44,528 nucleotides of DNA from Gnetum montanum (lineage: Eukaryota > Streptophyta > Gnetopsida > Gnetales > Gnetaceae), in assembly GCA_015680685.1 (NCBI GenBank), contig MNCI01004656.1, positions 1 to 44,528 of the forward strand, read 5' to 3'. Positions within the stretch are counted from its first letter, which is position 1, and every line of letters begins with the position of its first letter. Shown piece by piece: positions 11,560 to 23,230 of the stretch. The position numbers and the translations under genes are program-made. The notes below the pieces were generated by a model. That model ran no database searches. It was given only the letters and a program-made list of their open reading frames with translations, and was not told the origin of the DNA.

Positions 11560-13389
11560 ACAGCATTGTTCACCCATGGACCAGCATTGACCAACCCATA
11601 AAACACCCAAAATGATGAATTTGAAAACCTAAATTGAGGCGGTTGAAACGCAGAAAAGGCCTGATCATGGTTGAAGACATGAGGAAGGTAATGGAGCATG
11701 AAAAAGAGACAAAATTGGAGAACGGGATGCAAAAAGAACTCCACGAGGATGAAATCGAATGATGGGACACGGAAAACAATCAACCAAGAAATCCAAAGGA
11801 TGGGAGGCTTAACAGGTGGAACCAGGAGTATGCATGTGGGTTCTCCCCATAGTAGGCAACAACCTTTGTAGCCCCTGCATACCCTCGACACCAGGGTCCG
11901 TGGGCCCAAGCACCAAGAATTGGTGCTAGCTAGTTAAGACTCCAAACCAAGAGAACCTACCAAGGCATGAGAGACCTATAGAAAACACGATGAACACACA
12001 ACACATAAAAAGGGTAGTGAGGTGAGTATGGAGAGGAGAGGGAACATAGGGAGAGGAGAGAATGGAAATTCTAAGTGTTGGCCACATGAAACCCCATGTG
12101 CGATCGTGGTTAAGTGACCCAGTAGAGCCTTCCTAAGGTCAGACCCAAAACCATTCGCAGTCAACAACATCACAGCAATAAACGAAGTCCCGACCATCCC
12201 CCAAGGAAACCAGAATGACCCCACAAAGAACCACCACTCTAGGAAATATGAGAAGAAGGAAGTGAAATGGGAAAAAGTTAGAGGGGACCAGGGAAGTCCC
12301 ATAACTAAAGCGTATGGCCCGTGAGAGGTGGTTTAAGGGGTGTTCTTTGAATTCCCTAGCGATTTGGTTTTATTTTCTTTTGTGCGGGAGAACCACACCA
12401 TGCGAAGACCCATGCGTGTTTGCATGCATTCGACCAAGGGGTGTGCTTTGAATCCTCATTTTATTTGTTTATTTTATTTTTTCTTTGTTTTTTATTTTTA
12501 AATTTTGGAATTTTTTTCAGTCAGGACCACACCATGCAAGGTCGAACTGCCCAGAAGCTTCCATGGAGAGAGACTTGGAGTGGGACGAAATCCGTGAGGA
12601 CACACTGGCAACTCGGGGAACAGAACAAAACAACAAATAAAGCATTCCCCTTGAAGTCACACCCGATTCAAACCATTGGATCATCCATCAATCTGGGAAC
12701 TACACAAGTCACACATTAATTAAAATGTTTTTAAGTGAAGGGGTTACATGTTCACAACAAAAGGAAAATCATGGAATGGTGAATGTGCGAATGTCATGGA
12801 CTCGTTGCTGAGTTTATGAAGTGAAAACAACGTAAAATCCAAGGACAACCATGCAATGGCGAGAGCCAGATAACAAGGGAGACTATTACAGTACCCATCG
12901 TAACATCAACGAACCGTGCCGAACATCTAAAGAAAATACGACGACATTTACCATTACGCGAAAAAATAGATGGGTACAAAAAACAAAAAATAATTACAGA
13001 AAATGAAAAGAGGTGCAAAGAATGTGCAAACGTATGAATGATGGTGAAAGACAAAAAAGTGTAAAACAATAAGTATAAAACAAAAAAGTGTAAAACAAAA
13101 AATGATAAAACAAAGAAGTGTAAAACAAAAAATTGTAAAACAAAAAATGATAAAATGGCGAGGGGAGTAGGGAATGGATCAGCAGGGATGATGGTCTCCC
13201 CCACGACTGGGTGGAAAGGAGGAGACACGAAAAATGGAGTGAGGACGACCGGTTGATGACGAGGTGACGACACTGATTATGTGGAGCTCACGGAAAGGTT
13301 TTAATTGTTGGCAATTGACTAACTATGTTCTGGTGGGATCCCCAGGTTTGTGAATGAGCAAGGCCCTAGATGGGAAGGTTTCAAAGACA
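11560..13389 (-). other. Noncoding region between pol and the ORF3 promoter of element B
   Basis: No convincing gene is present. The part at about 11850-12540 is homologous to D's 3' region at 20440-21000; shared blocks include gaggattcaaagcacaccc and tggggagaacccacatgcat. Hydrophobic open frames here (minus strand 11439-11909 and 12794-13273) follow base composition and are not conserved as proteins. The stretch 12960-13160 is the T-rich repeat described separately. Confidence 0.55.
13045..13155 (-). repeat. T-rich short tandem repeats after pol of element B
   Basis: On the minus strand, units of the form tttttgttttacac recur every 16-17 bp, with small variations (tttttgttttatcat). D has the same motif at 7597-7700. 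Translated in one frame it gives FFVLHFFVL-type repeats, probably a by-product of the composition. Confidence 0.7.
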
Positions 13390-16300
13390 ATATAAGGTCC
13401 CTCCCATAGTGTCTAAAACTTTGTCAATTGGGATACATGTGAGGGGTTCCAATACAATACCTTATCTCCACATCGAAATGTGACCTTCTGAATCCTAAGA
13501 TCATGTCATTTCTTGTTATAGGTCTTGTGGGTTTCATTTGAAAATAGGGCCACTAATTGGTTCTCATATAGCACACTCAAATTAATTAATCATTCATGTT
13601 GTGCTAGCGGTAGGTCAAGGTCGAGGTCACTGGCAGTGGATAGTATCCAGAGTTCTGCTTAGATTAGAAGTGTTGGCAATTTTCCATACACTAACTCATA
13701 GGGAGAGTACCCTACAGGAAGTTTCCAAGTGGAGCGATAGTCCCATAGGGCATCGTTAAGCTTGGTGCTCCAATCCCTCCTGTATTTGCTAATGGTGCAG
13801 GTAAGGATCTTGGTGATCTCCCTATTGGTGACTTCGGCTTGCCCATTGGCTTGGGGGTGATAGGGTGTTGTAAATTTATGTGTTACCCCTAAGCATTGCA
13901 TGAGTTTTCGAAAAGTGACACCCATGAAGTGAGTCCCATTATCAAAAATGAGTGCACGTGGCACTCCAAACCTGGTAACGATTTGTTGCTAGACAAATCA
14001 TGCGACGGTGTTGGAAGAATAGTCGATGATGGCTGTCGCTTCTGCCCACTTTGTATAGTAGTCCACCACCACGATGATGTATGCCTTTCCATTTGACAAG
14101 GGGGTGATGGGATCCATGAAGTCGATACCCCAAATTTTGAAGGGCTCCAGTGGTTGGATCCACTATTGAGGTCCCTCCAACCATGCCATCATCCCACCAT
14201 CTCTTTGGCATCATTCGTAGGAGCGGGCGAACCATTGTGCATCCCTGAAAAGTGTAGGCCAGTGATACCCTGTAAGCAGGATTTTAATGGTTGTTCAGCG
14301 TCCAGCATAGTGGCTCCCACAAGGGCCCTCGTGAGCATCTTAGAGGACGTGGAGTGTATCATCATCAGGGACATACCATTGAACCAAGCCGTCTATGCAC
14401 ACCTTGTAGAGGTGACCATTGATTTCCATGAAATGCTTGGCCTTATGGAGAAACTGTTGTTTCTGCTGATGGTTCCACTCCTTTGGCAGCTCCTGGGTTG
14501 TAAGGTAGGTGAGGATGCGATTGAACCAAGGAGATTCCTTGGGTACTTGACGATCAATGGTACATGTGAAGAGGAGTTCATCTGGAAACTAGTCAGATAA
14601 AGGCTTCTCCTCTTTTGCGTCGTCCCATCATAACTGGGACAAGTGGTCAGCAACCACATTCTTGGTCCCCTTTCGATCTACCATGGTAAGATCAAACTCC
14701 TGAAGAATCACCAGCCATTGGATTATACGGGGGCTCATCATTGGTTTGTTCATCAGGAACCGGATAGCACTATGGTCAGTGTGCACAAACACCTCGTATT
14801 CGAGCACATAGTGCTGGAATTTATCTAATGCGAACACCACCGCCATCCACTCCTTCTCGGTGGTGGTATAGTTCAACTGTGCATCCACAATGCTACAACT
14901 TGCACAGTGGATATAATATGGACATTTCTAATCATCACACTGTGTAAGCATGGCTCCCAAGGCATAGTTGGAGGCATCCATCATAATGTGAAAAGGTCTT
15001 AACCAATCAGGTGCCTGTAGAACCAGAGCTTCTACAAGTTTCTGTTTCAGCACTTGGAATGCAGACTCGCATTCCTTGGTCCAAACGAATGGAGCGTCCT
15101 TCTTTGTAAGTTCTACCAACGACCTGGATATCTTCGAGAAGCGCTTGATGAAACGCTAGTAGTAACCAGTGTGTCCAAGGAATGACCAAACATCTTTGAC
15201 AGTACTTAGTTGGCAGGTTTTTACTTGGATGACCCTAATCTTTTCAGGGTCTATGCTGATCCCTGTTGATGAGATGCGATGCCCTAGCACAATGCCCTCT
15301 TGGACCATCAAATGGCTCTTTTGCCAATTGAGCCTTAGATTGGTGTCTACACACCTTTTAGAACCTGCTCTAGATGGTCCAAGGCTTACTCGAATGTGGC
15401 CCCATAGGTGGAGAACTCATCCATGAAGACTTCTACACCATTGCCAATTTGTTGCTAGAAGATTCTTAGGACAAGGCGTCGGAATGTCGCAGGTGCATTG
15501 CACAGACCAAAGGACATCTTTTTATATGCAAAAGTCCCCCATGGACTTGTGAAAGTAGTTTTGGCCTGGTCCTGATGCTATTTGGATTTGGTTATAACCA
15601 CTATAACCATCCAAAAAGCTGTAATATCGGTGTCCTGTGATGGTGTCCAACACTTGGTCCACAAATGGGAGCAGGAAGTGGTCCTTGAAGGTCGCCATGT
15701 TGAGCAACCAAAAATCAATATAGATCCTCCACTTACCACTTTTCTTGGGTACGATAACGAGTGGGCTAACCCATTCGCTATCGGTGATAGAATAGATGAA
15801 TCCCGCCTTAAGCAATTGTTCGATTTCATCTTTTATGATCTACTTAAATTTGGGATTCAACTGTCTTTGTGGCTATCGTTGTGGCTTCATGGAAGGGTCA
15901 AGGTAGATCCGGTGCTGGCAGACCTTGGGATCAACTCTAGTCAACTCAAGATATGACCATGCGAATGCAGCAACCCATTTGTTTACCATCACCAGCAACT
16001 TCTTTTTATGTTAAGGAGCAAGAGTAGCATTGATAATTACCAACTTGCCATTTTGCAAGAATGCATATTCCAAGTGAGCCGGTAAAGACTTTAGTTCCAA
16101 GGGCTCTTGTTTGAAGATCTCAGGGATTTGTAGTGTTCCCTAGTCATCTTGGTCATCAACAGTGGAAATTTGTTGATGAATCTCCTCTATCTCATCCATG
16201 CTATCAACATAGGCTTGCACTATCCCCTTAGATGGTTCCATGCACAATGTGCTGCTATTAGGATAAGCTGTCAGTCACTGGGTGCCCTCTTGGTTAGTGG

Positions 16301-16880
16301 CTGCTGTGTACAAGCACTGTTGAATAGGTGATTCTTCGATACACCGACTACATGCTTGAATGGATATCTGCTTAGCGGACCATAACTACTACACACAATT
16401 GCACCCTGAGTCACTGTACGTGATGCATGGAACTATTTTCTTCTCGATCTTCCCGAAAGGATTTTCCTTTGAAATTTCCAGGGACAGATTTCGAAGTCCT
16501 AGTCGTGCATCCATCGTGCTTAGCTAGGCTCTTTCCATGATGATTGGGAAGTTCCCCTTATAGTTCTCTACATGGATGACCAGGAAATCAGCAGGATATG
16601 ACCACCCACAAATGGTGGTCACAATGTCCTCTACCAAACCCAAGGGAACAGTGATGGACTGGTTTGCTAACTTGAGCCGGATGTTGCTCTTCTTTAATGG
16701 GGGTAGGTTCCAGTTCTTGTACATATCATGAGAGATCAAATTGACCCCTGACCTTGATTCTATAAGAGCTTTTCACGGCTTGTTCCTATCCACCTAAAGA
16801 TAGATTAGGGGGCTTCCCAAATTTGTCAATTTCTAGAGAAGAGAACCTGCTTTGATCTAGTTGGTCATGGTGTGTGTGAG
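13390..16880 (-). pseudogene. pol of element B, broken but well preserved
   Basis: The protease region near 16775-16740 reads LIESRSG where the intact element C has LLDSGSG, so the catalytic Asp and Gly are lost. Reverse transcriptase lies about 15980-15350 (WVSPLVIVPKKSGKW near 15770, FLDGYSGYNQIQIA near 15600). Its catalytic box at 15427-15416 reads FMDE instead of FMDD. RNase H is about 15060-14640 (MDASNYALGAMLTQ, TTTEKEWMAVVFALDKF). Integrase is about 14630-13430 and keeps DNGTHFMG near 13945 and PYHPQANGQAEVTNRE near 13860-13815. The tail GDKVLYWNPSHVSQLTKF followed by LWEGPYIV is near 13475-13400. Scattered stops and shifts separate these blocks. Confidence 0.8.
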
Positions 16881-19354
16881 CATGACCGTCTGGACATTAG
16901 AGTGTGGCAGAGAGGAGGACTGCTAGGGTGGTATGATGGTAGAGGCGTTGGTAGGTTCGGAGGCACTGGCCACAGGAATAGGTGAGGGTGTGTTTAGATT
17001 ATTGGCCGGAAAAAAGGACGTTTGCATTGTTTGGGTTCCAGTCCACTCAACTGAGGCACTAGTCATAAGTTAACAGCCCTCGTAGCGTTTCTTTGTTGTG
17101 GCTGTGGCGGTATTTCTTCCTGCATGGATGGAGTAGGTGGTAACTGAGTGGGATGGTGTGGAGGAGTGACAGAAGAAGGTGACAAAGGGTAGAAGAGATG
17201 TGGATTTGTCCCCCTGGGTGATGGAGATGGATGTCTAAAATATCCAGGGGGATGATAGTAACTAGGAAAGGCCGCATGATTGGAAGAGTCTCTTGGAGAG
17301 ACCAGTTGCTGAACATAGTACCCATAAGGATCTGACTGCTTGTAAGGATACTATTGCCTTGGAGGTGGCATCCCCCATGCTTTTGGTTGTTGCCACTATT
17401 GGAAGTATTCATACGGTTGCGGGGGCGTTCCACTCGGATAATATCCTTACTGTTGCTGGTGGAATCACCTGGGGTTGCCTTGTGGATAAGGCAACCTTCA
17501 TGGTGTCTGCCATTGCGCCAAACGAGGGTTCAAGGCATATACCCCAGACTCTTGAAGGTGTGACACCACAGGACAACATCCCTTAGGATGCTCATATTGG
17601 CATACGCCACATCCATCATCCTCCTTGGTGTCAGAGTCTGCAACTTGCTATGCTACAACAACTTTTCCTCTACCCTTATGTAGGGCACGTTCAGCTCCGT
17701 TCTTCCTGCACTGATCATGGTCACTACCCTGTTCTTTGGACTCTTCTGCAATTTTCAATACACTTTAGAATTTCTCATCCAAAGAGTCCCACATGTTATC
17801 CACCTTTGCCGATATTTCAGATGCAAATTTTTGTAACGGTAAAGTCTTCCAATTCACCACTACTTCCAGTGGTGACTCATCCTCATCATCACAAAATCGG
17901 ACCTCCCTCTTCCTGAGGGAAGGGTCCTAGTTGAATTCTTCTTCACTCTTCTTTTTCCTAAGTCCTCCTTCTTCCTTGGCCACCTAATCAATGAGGCGAT
18001 GCAACTAATGGACCCTTAGCTCTGACAGTCGTCCCTTGGCGTACACGCTAAGGGTCTTTCGTGTTTCAAAATGGAGCCCATCAATGATGTGGCGAAGCTA
18101 TACCCACTGAAAGTAACCATGACTAGGGCACCGATGTAACAATGAGTAATACCTACTCATGGCGGCATCCAAGGTTTCATGATTCCCTTGTTTCCAACCT
18201 TCGATCTGCCGTCTCAGATTAGCCACTCTAGAGTACATTTGATATTTGTCATTGAAGATTTCAAGCATCGTACTTCATCTTCCAATTGATTCTGGCTCCA
18301 AGGATCAATACCAACTTTTAGCTTCTTTGATAAGCGTGCGAGGGAACAGCTTCAACCATTGCCAATCATTATCAATGTTTTGCAGGGTGCAGGCATCATG
18401 GAACGCCTGCAGGTGGGTCTGTGGATCATAGTTGTATCCCCCTTCAAATCCAGGGATGTTGTTCATATCAACATGCTTGATCTGACTATCTTTTATGTGC
18501 CTACTTGGAATGTGAACTGCCTCTGTAATCTGGAGCATGCTCCGAGTAGCTAACAACGGCTCATTTGAATCATAGTCCTATTGGGAACCATGACGTTTGT
18601 GACAATTCCAACTACCCCTTCTTTCATGTTGGCGAGCATCACACGATTGGTCACGTGCTTCCTCACATTGTCCCTTCTGAACCTTTTTACCAGCATCCTT
18701 TCTCTCCAGCCTTCCCCTGTTATGCTCAGAGCCTGAGCTGGAGGAAGGCGTAGGAGAGGGGGAGGACGGAGAAGAAGGAGAGGCATCGCCATCGCTCTAG
18801 CGATGATCTCCCCATGTACCCTGATGACGACCTCGATCATCCAGCCCAACCTTGCTGCATGACCCTCCATCCCCTTGAGGATCTTGATTACTTGGAGGTT
18901 TTTTTTGAATGATTGACTGGATGAATTGCTGCCCCAGGGAAAGTTCAATTGAATGGGTATCATGAAATATGGGATCCCCATCGTCTTGCACCCCTTGCGA
19001 GAATAAGGGGTTGGTGAATTGCTTCCCCTTCTACTGTTCATATCTCTTCACCTACTGCTGATCTCTTGTCTGGTGAGCCTTCATGGGACGATAGTCCTGA
19101 TAGTCATGATCATCCATGACATACTCCGCCACCCGATCCTAGATGCCCAATCTGCCCAGATTATGATATAGCATCATAGGAGCTGCTCAGTCAGGTGGTA
19201 GCACGATGCTAACCTCCATGTCCCGCCATCAAAGATGCTCATCCTAATGTAGGATGAATGTGAAATCAAGGACATATTCATCGAGATGTTTGTACACCAC
19301 TTGACATTCTTGCGACACTGGTGGTTCAAATACATCTCTACTGTGAGAAGACAT
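16881..19354 (-). pseudogene. gag of element B, broken
   Basis: The start MSSHSRDVFEPP at 19354 lies about 150 bp after the primer site, as in element C. Blocks follow in order: LDEYVLDFTFILH near 19280, a Ser/Pro-rich linker near 18760, the capsid-like MNNIPGFEGGYNYDPQTHLQAFHDACTLQNIDNDW region near 18470-18370, the zinc-knuckle-like CGVCQYEHPKGCC at 17611-17573, and a Gln/Pro/Tyr-rich linker to about 17060. Several TAG stops and frameshifts interrupt it. Confidence 0.75.
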
Positions 19355-19501
19355 GTTGGATGTTAGATGGTCCATATAATCGGTGTACCTTACGATTAAC
19401 TTAAGTTCACCTAGCGTGCGTAAATATTTCTACCCTGGGGCCGTTCCAATGACTTAAATGATAATTTCACTAAGGTCGGATGACGCATGTAAGACTAACA
19501 G

Positions 19502-19519
19502 TCCCTGGCAACGACACCA
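19502..19519 (-). other. tRNA-Asp primer-binding site of element B
   Basis: On the minus strand tggtgtcgttgccaggga starts one base after the LTR end. It differs from the perfect tRNA-Asp complement by three transitions, all at CpG sites. Confidence 0.8.
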
Positions 19520-19520
19520 A

Positions 19521-20418
19521 TGATGAGCGGCTAGGTATCCCTATGCCCAACCATACGAATCATGAGCGTTCACGTGCGACTCGGTTGAAATCCGTAGACT
19601 GCAAGCACTTAACATACACCAGACTTCTATCCAGTGAAATCTTGGGTTAGAACGGTCATTGTCATCCTAATCTCACTTGTGAAGTTTGGTTTACGTTGGT
19701 TAAGTGAGATTAAGGCTAATAGTTTTTATATCTTTTTAATTATCTTTCGGAGACTAATTATCTAGGAAAATAAAGATAGAATATTAATTAATCTAAAATT
19801 ATCCTAATCTAAATCTTAACCATTCCTAACATAAGTACCTGGTCCCATCTTCCGAGCACGTTCTGAGCATCTCCTAACGCTTCTGGGTTACCAGATGTTA
19901 AGCGTCACTGGGCTTACCAAGCGTTTGGATTACGTTCGAGATGGTCATACTTATGGCCTTAAGGAATTACGAATAAAAAATAGCGATTGAAATTATAATA
20001 ACGAAAACATAAGTAATTAACAAGTAACTAATAAAGCATAAATAGATTAAACTATTGAATGCATAAAATAACTAAGTCCAAATGCTACAAGGAATGCTTG
20101 AATAGTTCATCTTTATTGCCGTCACGTCAATGGGCTTAGATACATCAACGCTTAAATAAAGAGCCAATCACTTTTCTTACACCTGTTGCGGATACTTGGA
20201 AAATATTCTATCTCTTGCAGGAACAAACTGCAAGAGCTTCGCTACAACTACTCAAAAAGATGCCTAAATGAGCCGGAAGCCCTCTTATTTATAGGCTGGG
20301 AAAGGTGGCTGCGTAAACGGGGCCACGTTGATGCAGGGAGGCTACGTTGATGGGCCCACATCAATGCGGCCGCATATACGCGGCCCAATCGACGCATTGA
20401 CTAAATGACACTTCATCA
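19521..20418 (-). repeat. 5' LTR of element B
   Basis: This is an 898-bp LTR. In element sense it begins TGATGAAGTGTC at 20418 and ends CGCTCATCA at 19521. It shares with the A and C LTRs the end segment attcgtatggttgggcatag. Near the start it has the perfect 12-bp palindrome atgcggccgcat (20364-20375) and two acgttgatg copies (20325-20333 and 20344-20352). Confidence 0.85.
20286..20293 (-). promoter_or_regulatory. TATA box of B 5' LTR
   Basis: Tataaata on the minus strand, 125 bp from the LTR start and just after the palindrome-rich block. The following taagagg also occurs in the LTR of C (ataagaggtggc). Confidence 0.65.
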
Positions 20419-21661
20419 ATGTAGTTCTCATTAGAAAAAGAAAAAGAAAAAAATAATGAGGATTTAAAGCACACCCTTTGGACAAAATAAATGGGCTACA
20501 AGCATTGGTTATGGAACTCATCCCTTTTAACTAAGGCCCTTCCTCACTCCATACTTCTTCTCTAATAAGGAATGGTGGTTGTTTTGTGAAAGCACTCTTG
20601 TATCTCAAGGGATGGATTGGTCCTAGAATGATGATACAAAGTCACTAAACGTGGTTGGTTTTGGTTTGGACTAAGGATGGATCCTATCAAGTCGTTCAAT
20701 CACAAAATCTACAAGGGACTTCATGTGACCATAATTAGGAACTCCATTCCACACTCTCTCTCATCCATCTATGCTTTCCATGTCTTATCTCACTGCTCGT
20801 TTCATGTTTTGATGCAATGTCCTAGCTTGATGTGTTGGAATTATTGGTTACTTTCAAGTTTTGTACTTAACCTTCTATAACCATTCATCATCCATGGACC
20901 CCACGAACTCTTTGGTTTGAAGTTATGCAAGGGCATAAGAGGCCTGTGCCTGCTTTGGGGAGGACCCACTTGCATATCTTTTGGTTGGATTAGTTAACTT
21001 CTTTACCCTTAGACACTTTTTACAATCAAATTCTTTTTGTTTACCCCATTAATGACATCCAATTATGCACATCTTCACAACCCTTTTTAGTGAATTTTCT
21101 TTTTATTGTTGTAAATTCTTATATCCACTTCAACTATTTCTTTGTGTTGAACTTTTTCAAAATTCATGGACCACTTATCTTATCTACCCTATTTGTCAGC
21201 CTTCCTGCTAACGCTCCTAAAGGAAATGGTCTACTACATTCACAACTTAGCCATGTGTAACCACTGATGAGACAAGGCATTTAACTGCTATGTGTTACCA
21301 ATTGCATACTAATTTTTGATTCTTTTGTGATTGCAGTGGATAGCATGGACTGGGAGCAAGACTATCTTCACCAAGGATGATGTAGCAGTACCACATAATG
21401 AGGACCAATCGTGATCATTGGATCTCTTCTCTCTTTCTTTCTTCTACTGCTAAGAGGTGTTGGATGTCAATGTTCTCTAGGTTGTTCACTTCTATTATCA
21501 TAAACACCTAATGTTGTTAAAATTGTAAAAAATCTTAGAGTTTGTTTGTTTCATCTGAGTTAATTTGTGTGTTAGTCAATAATCCCATACCTATCCAATA
21601 TGTTGTGTTGTAAAGAACATGTTCCTCTTTTTCTTCACTAGAGGATGAGTTTTCATTCAGT
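20419..21661 (+). other. 3' internal region of element D, after nested B
   Basis: D's noncoding 3' region resumes here. It aligns with B's own 3' region (about 12500 down to 11850, minus strand): gaggatttaaagcacaccc, ttatggaactc and tggggaggacccacttgcat. It contains no counterpart of ORF3 or of its promoter. Near 21335 the sequence tcttttgtgattgcag resembles a splice acceptor. The open frames at 20677-20880 and 21535-21768 (minus) have no recognisable content. Confidence 0.6.
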
Positions 21662-21671
21662 CGTGGGGGTA
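21662..21671 (+). other. Polypurine tract of element D
   Basis: The tract cgtgggggta directly precedes the 3' LTR start tgatgaacatg. The upstream agaggatgagttttcattc is the usual pre-tract sequence of plant gypsy elements. Confidence 0.75.
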
Positions 21672-22490
21672 TGATGAACATGTTTTGAACGTCAATCATG
21701 ACGTTGCTTATGCAACATCGGGGTCCAGCTGCGACGTTGCGTACACAATGTTGGGGTATAGAGTCCAAGTCTATAAATACTGCACTTAAGCTCCAGTTTT
21801 CACATTAGTTTCTAGTCAGAGTAGCCGAGCTTTACCGTTTCTTCCTTTCAAAGTTCGAATATTTTTTGAGTGCCCACAAAAAGAGTCTAAGTATGTACGG
21901 TTCTTTGTTCGAGCACTGATGTACTTAAGCATAGCAATGTGATGGGAATAAAATGAACTCTTTTGACAATTCTTGTAGCACTGAGAATAGATTAATATTT
22001 TCTTTAATGCATTTTACTTTCTTGCTCTTTACTTTAATGCATTTGAATTAAGCAATTTATTTCCAATAGTTAATGAATGCAAGCATGACCACTTTGAGCA
22101 TACATATAGTACTTGGTAACCCAACAACGCTTAACATTTGCTAGCCTAGTAGCTATATGTGTTTAGGATGTGTTCCAGAAAGTGGGATGGTTACTTGTGT
22201 TAGGCTAGATAGGCAACAACGAATTAGATTTTAAATTACTCTACCCTTTATTCTTGTTATAGGCGATCAAATCTATAAAACATAAAAAATAAGAAAAATC
22301 ATATACCTCAATTACACTTAAACCATACCTTGAGCCTGTAGTTGGGAAGACAACCAACATTTGCAATGCCATTTCACTTCTTAGAAAAGCTAGTGTAGTA
22401 GATAACTATAGGTTCGTGGAATTTGACCAAATCATGCATAATGCCTTAGTGATTCATATAGTTGGATGTAGGGATACTTACCGCTCATCA
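21672..22490 (+). repeat. 3' LTR of element D
   Basis: This 819-bp copy matches 394-1210, begins tgatgaacatg and ends ccgctcatca. It keeps the upstream repeats better than the 5' copy: catgacgttgc, tgcaacatcgg, tgcgacgttgcg. Host-like sequence (aatatcttg) follows. Confidence 0.85.
21772..21779 (+). promoter_or_regulatory. TATA box of D 3' LTR
   Basis: Tataaata, 100 bp from the LTR start, in the same context (ccaagtctataaatac) as the box at 480. Confidence 0.55.
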
Positions 22491-22699
22491 AATATCTTGA
22501 AAACTTAAAATACATTATATGAACATAAGCATATATCATAAAAATCCTTACAACACTTTCAATGAAATGAGCTAAATTTCCAAATTTTCAATGTTTTATA
22601 AGAGATCTAGAAATTTTCCTTTATCATTTGGATTATCCTAAGTGTTTCTAAAACAATTTTTATTACCTTATCTCTAATAACCAATAAGTCCCTTAATGT

Positions 22700-23230
22700 A
22701 AAGGTTCTTCTACCAAGAATCAATGCTACAGTCAATTGGTGAAATTGATAAAGATATAAGAAATAGGATTGAAGTAGAATGGTTATAATGGAAACAAGTT
22801 AGTGTTGTATTATGTCACAAAAGTATCCTAGTAAAACTAAAAGAAAAATTCTACAATATAGTGATCACACCTTTTATCTTAAATGGTACTAAATGTTGGG
22901 CTGTAAAAAAGCATCATTAGCAACAAATTAATGTGGTAGAAATGTAAAAGCCTATATGAATGGTGAATGTTACAAGAAAAGACAAATTTCATATTGCAGA
23001 TATCAAAGGAAAACATAGAGTAGCTTCTATTACAAATAAATTATGAAAATTGTATCTTAAATGGTTTGGTCATGTTTGAAGAAAATTAAATAATAATCAT
23101 CTCAAAAAAAGTTACCACATCATCCTTGTACATAACTTGTTGAAGTGAAGACCTAAAAAAGCAAGAAATTGTTTAAGAAAATATAAAAATTTCTAAATAG
23201 ATAAAGCGCACACCCTTAACTCTTTCAAAA
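22700..23230 (+). pseudogene. LINE remnant: C-terminal end of a non-LTR reverse transcriptase
   Basis: Conceptual translation with a few stops gives EIDKDIRNRIEVEWL, VLCHKSILVKLKEKFYNIVI, KCWAVKKHH, RKDKFHIADIKG and LKWFGHV. In this order they match the familiar tail of plant LINE ORF2 proteins (family pattern: IDEDIxxRIxxGWxKW, LCDKxVPxxLKxKFYxxxxRP, ECWAxK, LRWFGHVxRR). The upstream part of the LINE is absent. It lies between the end of D and the FKBP gene. Confidence 0.7.

Larger units (their letters stand above)
7963..20418 (-). mobile_element. Element B: Athila-like retrotransposon with a third ORF, nested in D
   Basis: This minus-strand element is nested in D. In its own sense, from right to left, it has a 5' LTR (20418-19521), tRNA-Asp primer site (19519-19502), gag from 19354, pol to about 13390, a T-rich tract, a long noncoding stretch, a promoter-like block (11559-11472), ORF3 (11103 to about 8160), a polypurine tract (8017-8008) and only about 45 bp of 3' LTR. 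Its internal region is 11.5 kb, well above that of D. Both ends fall inside D's 3' noncoding region: sequence related to B's own 3' region resumes at 20419. Stops and frameshifts show that it is dead, but its domains are better preserved than those of D. Confidence 0.8.
394..22490 (+). mobile_element. Element D: old Athila-like Ty3/gypsy retrotransposon, interrupted by element B
   Basis: The element is bounded by direct LTRs of 817 and 819 bp (394-1210 and 21672-22490) that both begin TGATGAACATG and end CTCATCA. In order it has LTR, decayed tRNA-Asp primer site, gag, protease, reverse transcriptase, RNase H, integrase, a T-rich noncoding stretch, the nested element B (about 7963-20418), the rest of the 3' region, a polypurine tract and the 3' LTR. 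Without B it is about 9.6 kb. Every coding domain carries stops or frameshifts and the two LTRs differ at many positions, so it is old. The 5 bases after the 3' LTR are aatat; the matching 5' flank is probably displaced by element A. Confidence 0.85.

Noticed and set aside
13051-13155. Short regular repeats that could suggest a CRISPR-like array
   Set aside because: The units are 16-17 bp and T-rich with no unique spacers, in plant retrotransposon DNA.
12794-13273. 159-codon minus-strand hydrophobic frame after pol of B, possible membrane protein
   Set aside because: The hydrophobic part is the T-rich tandem repeat; the frame is shifted relative to pol and the translated sequence is not conserved in D.
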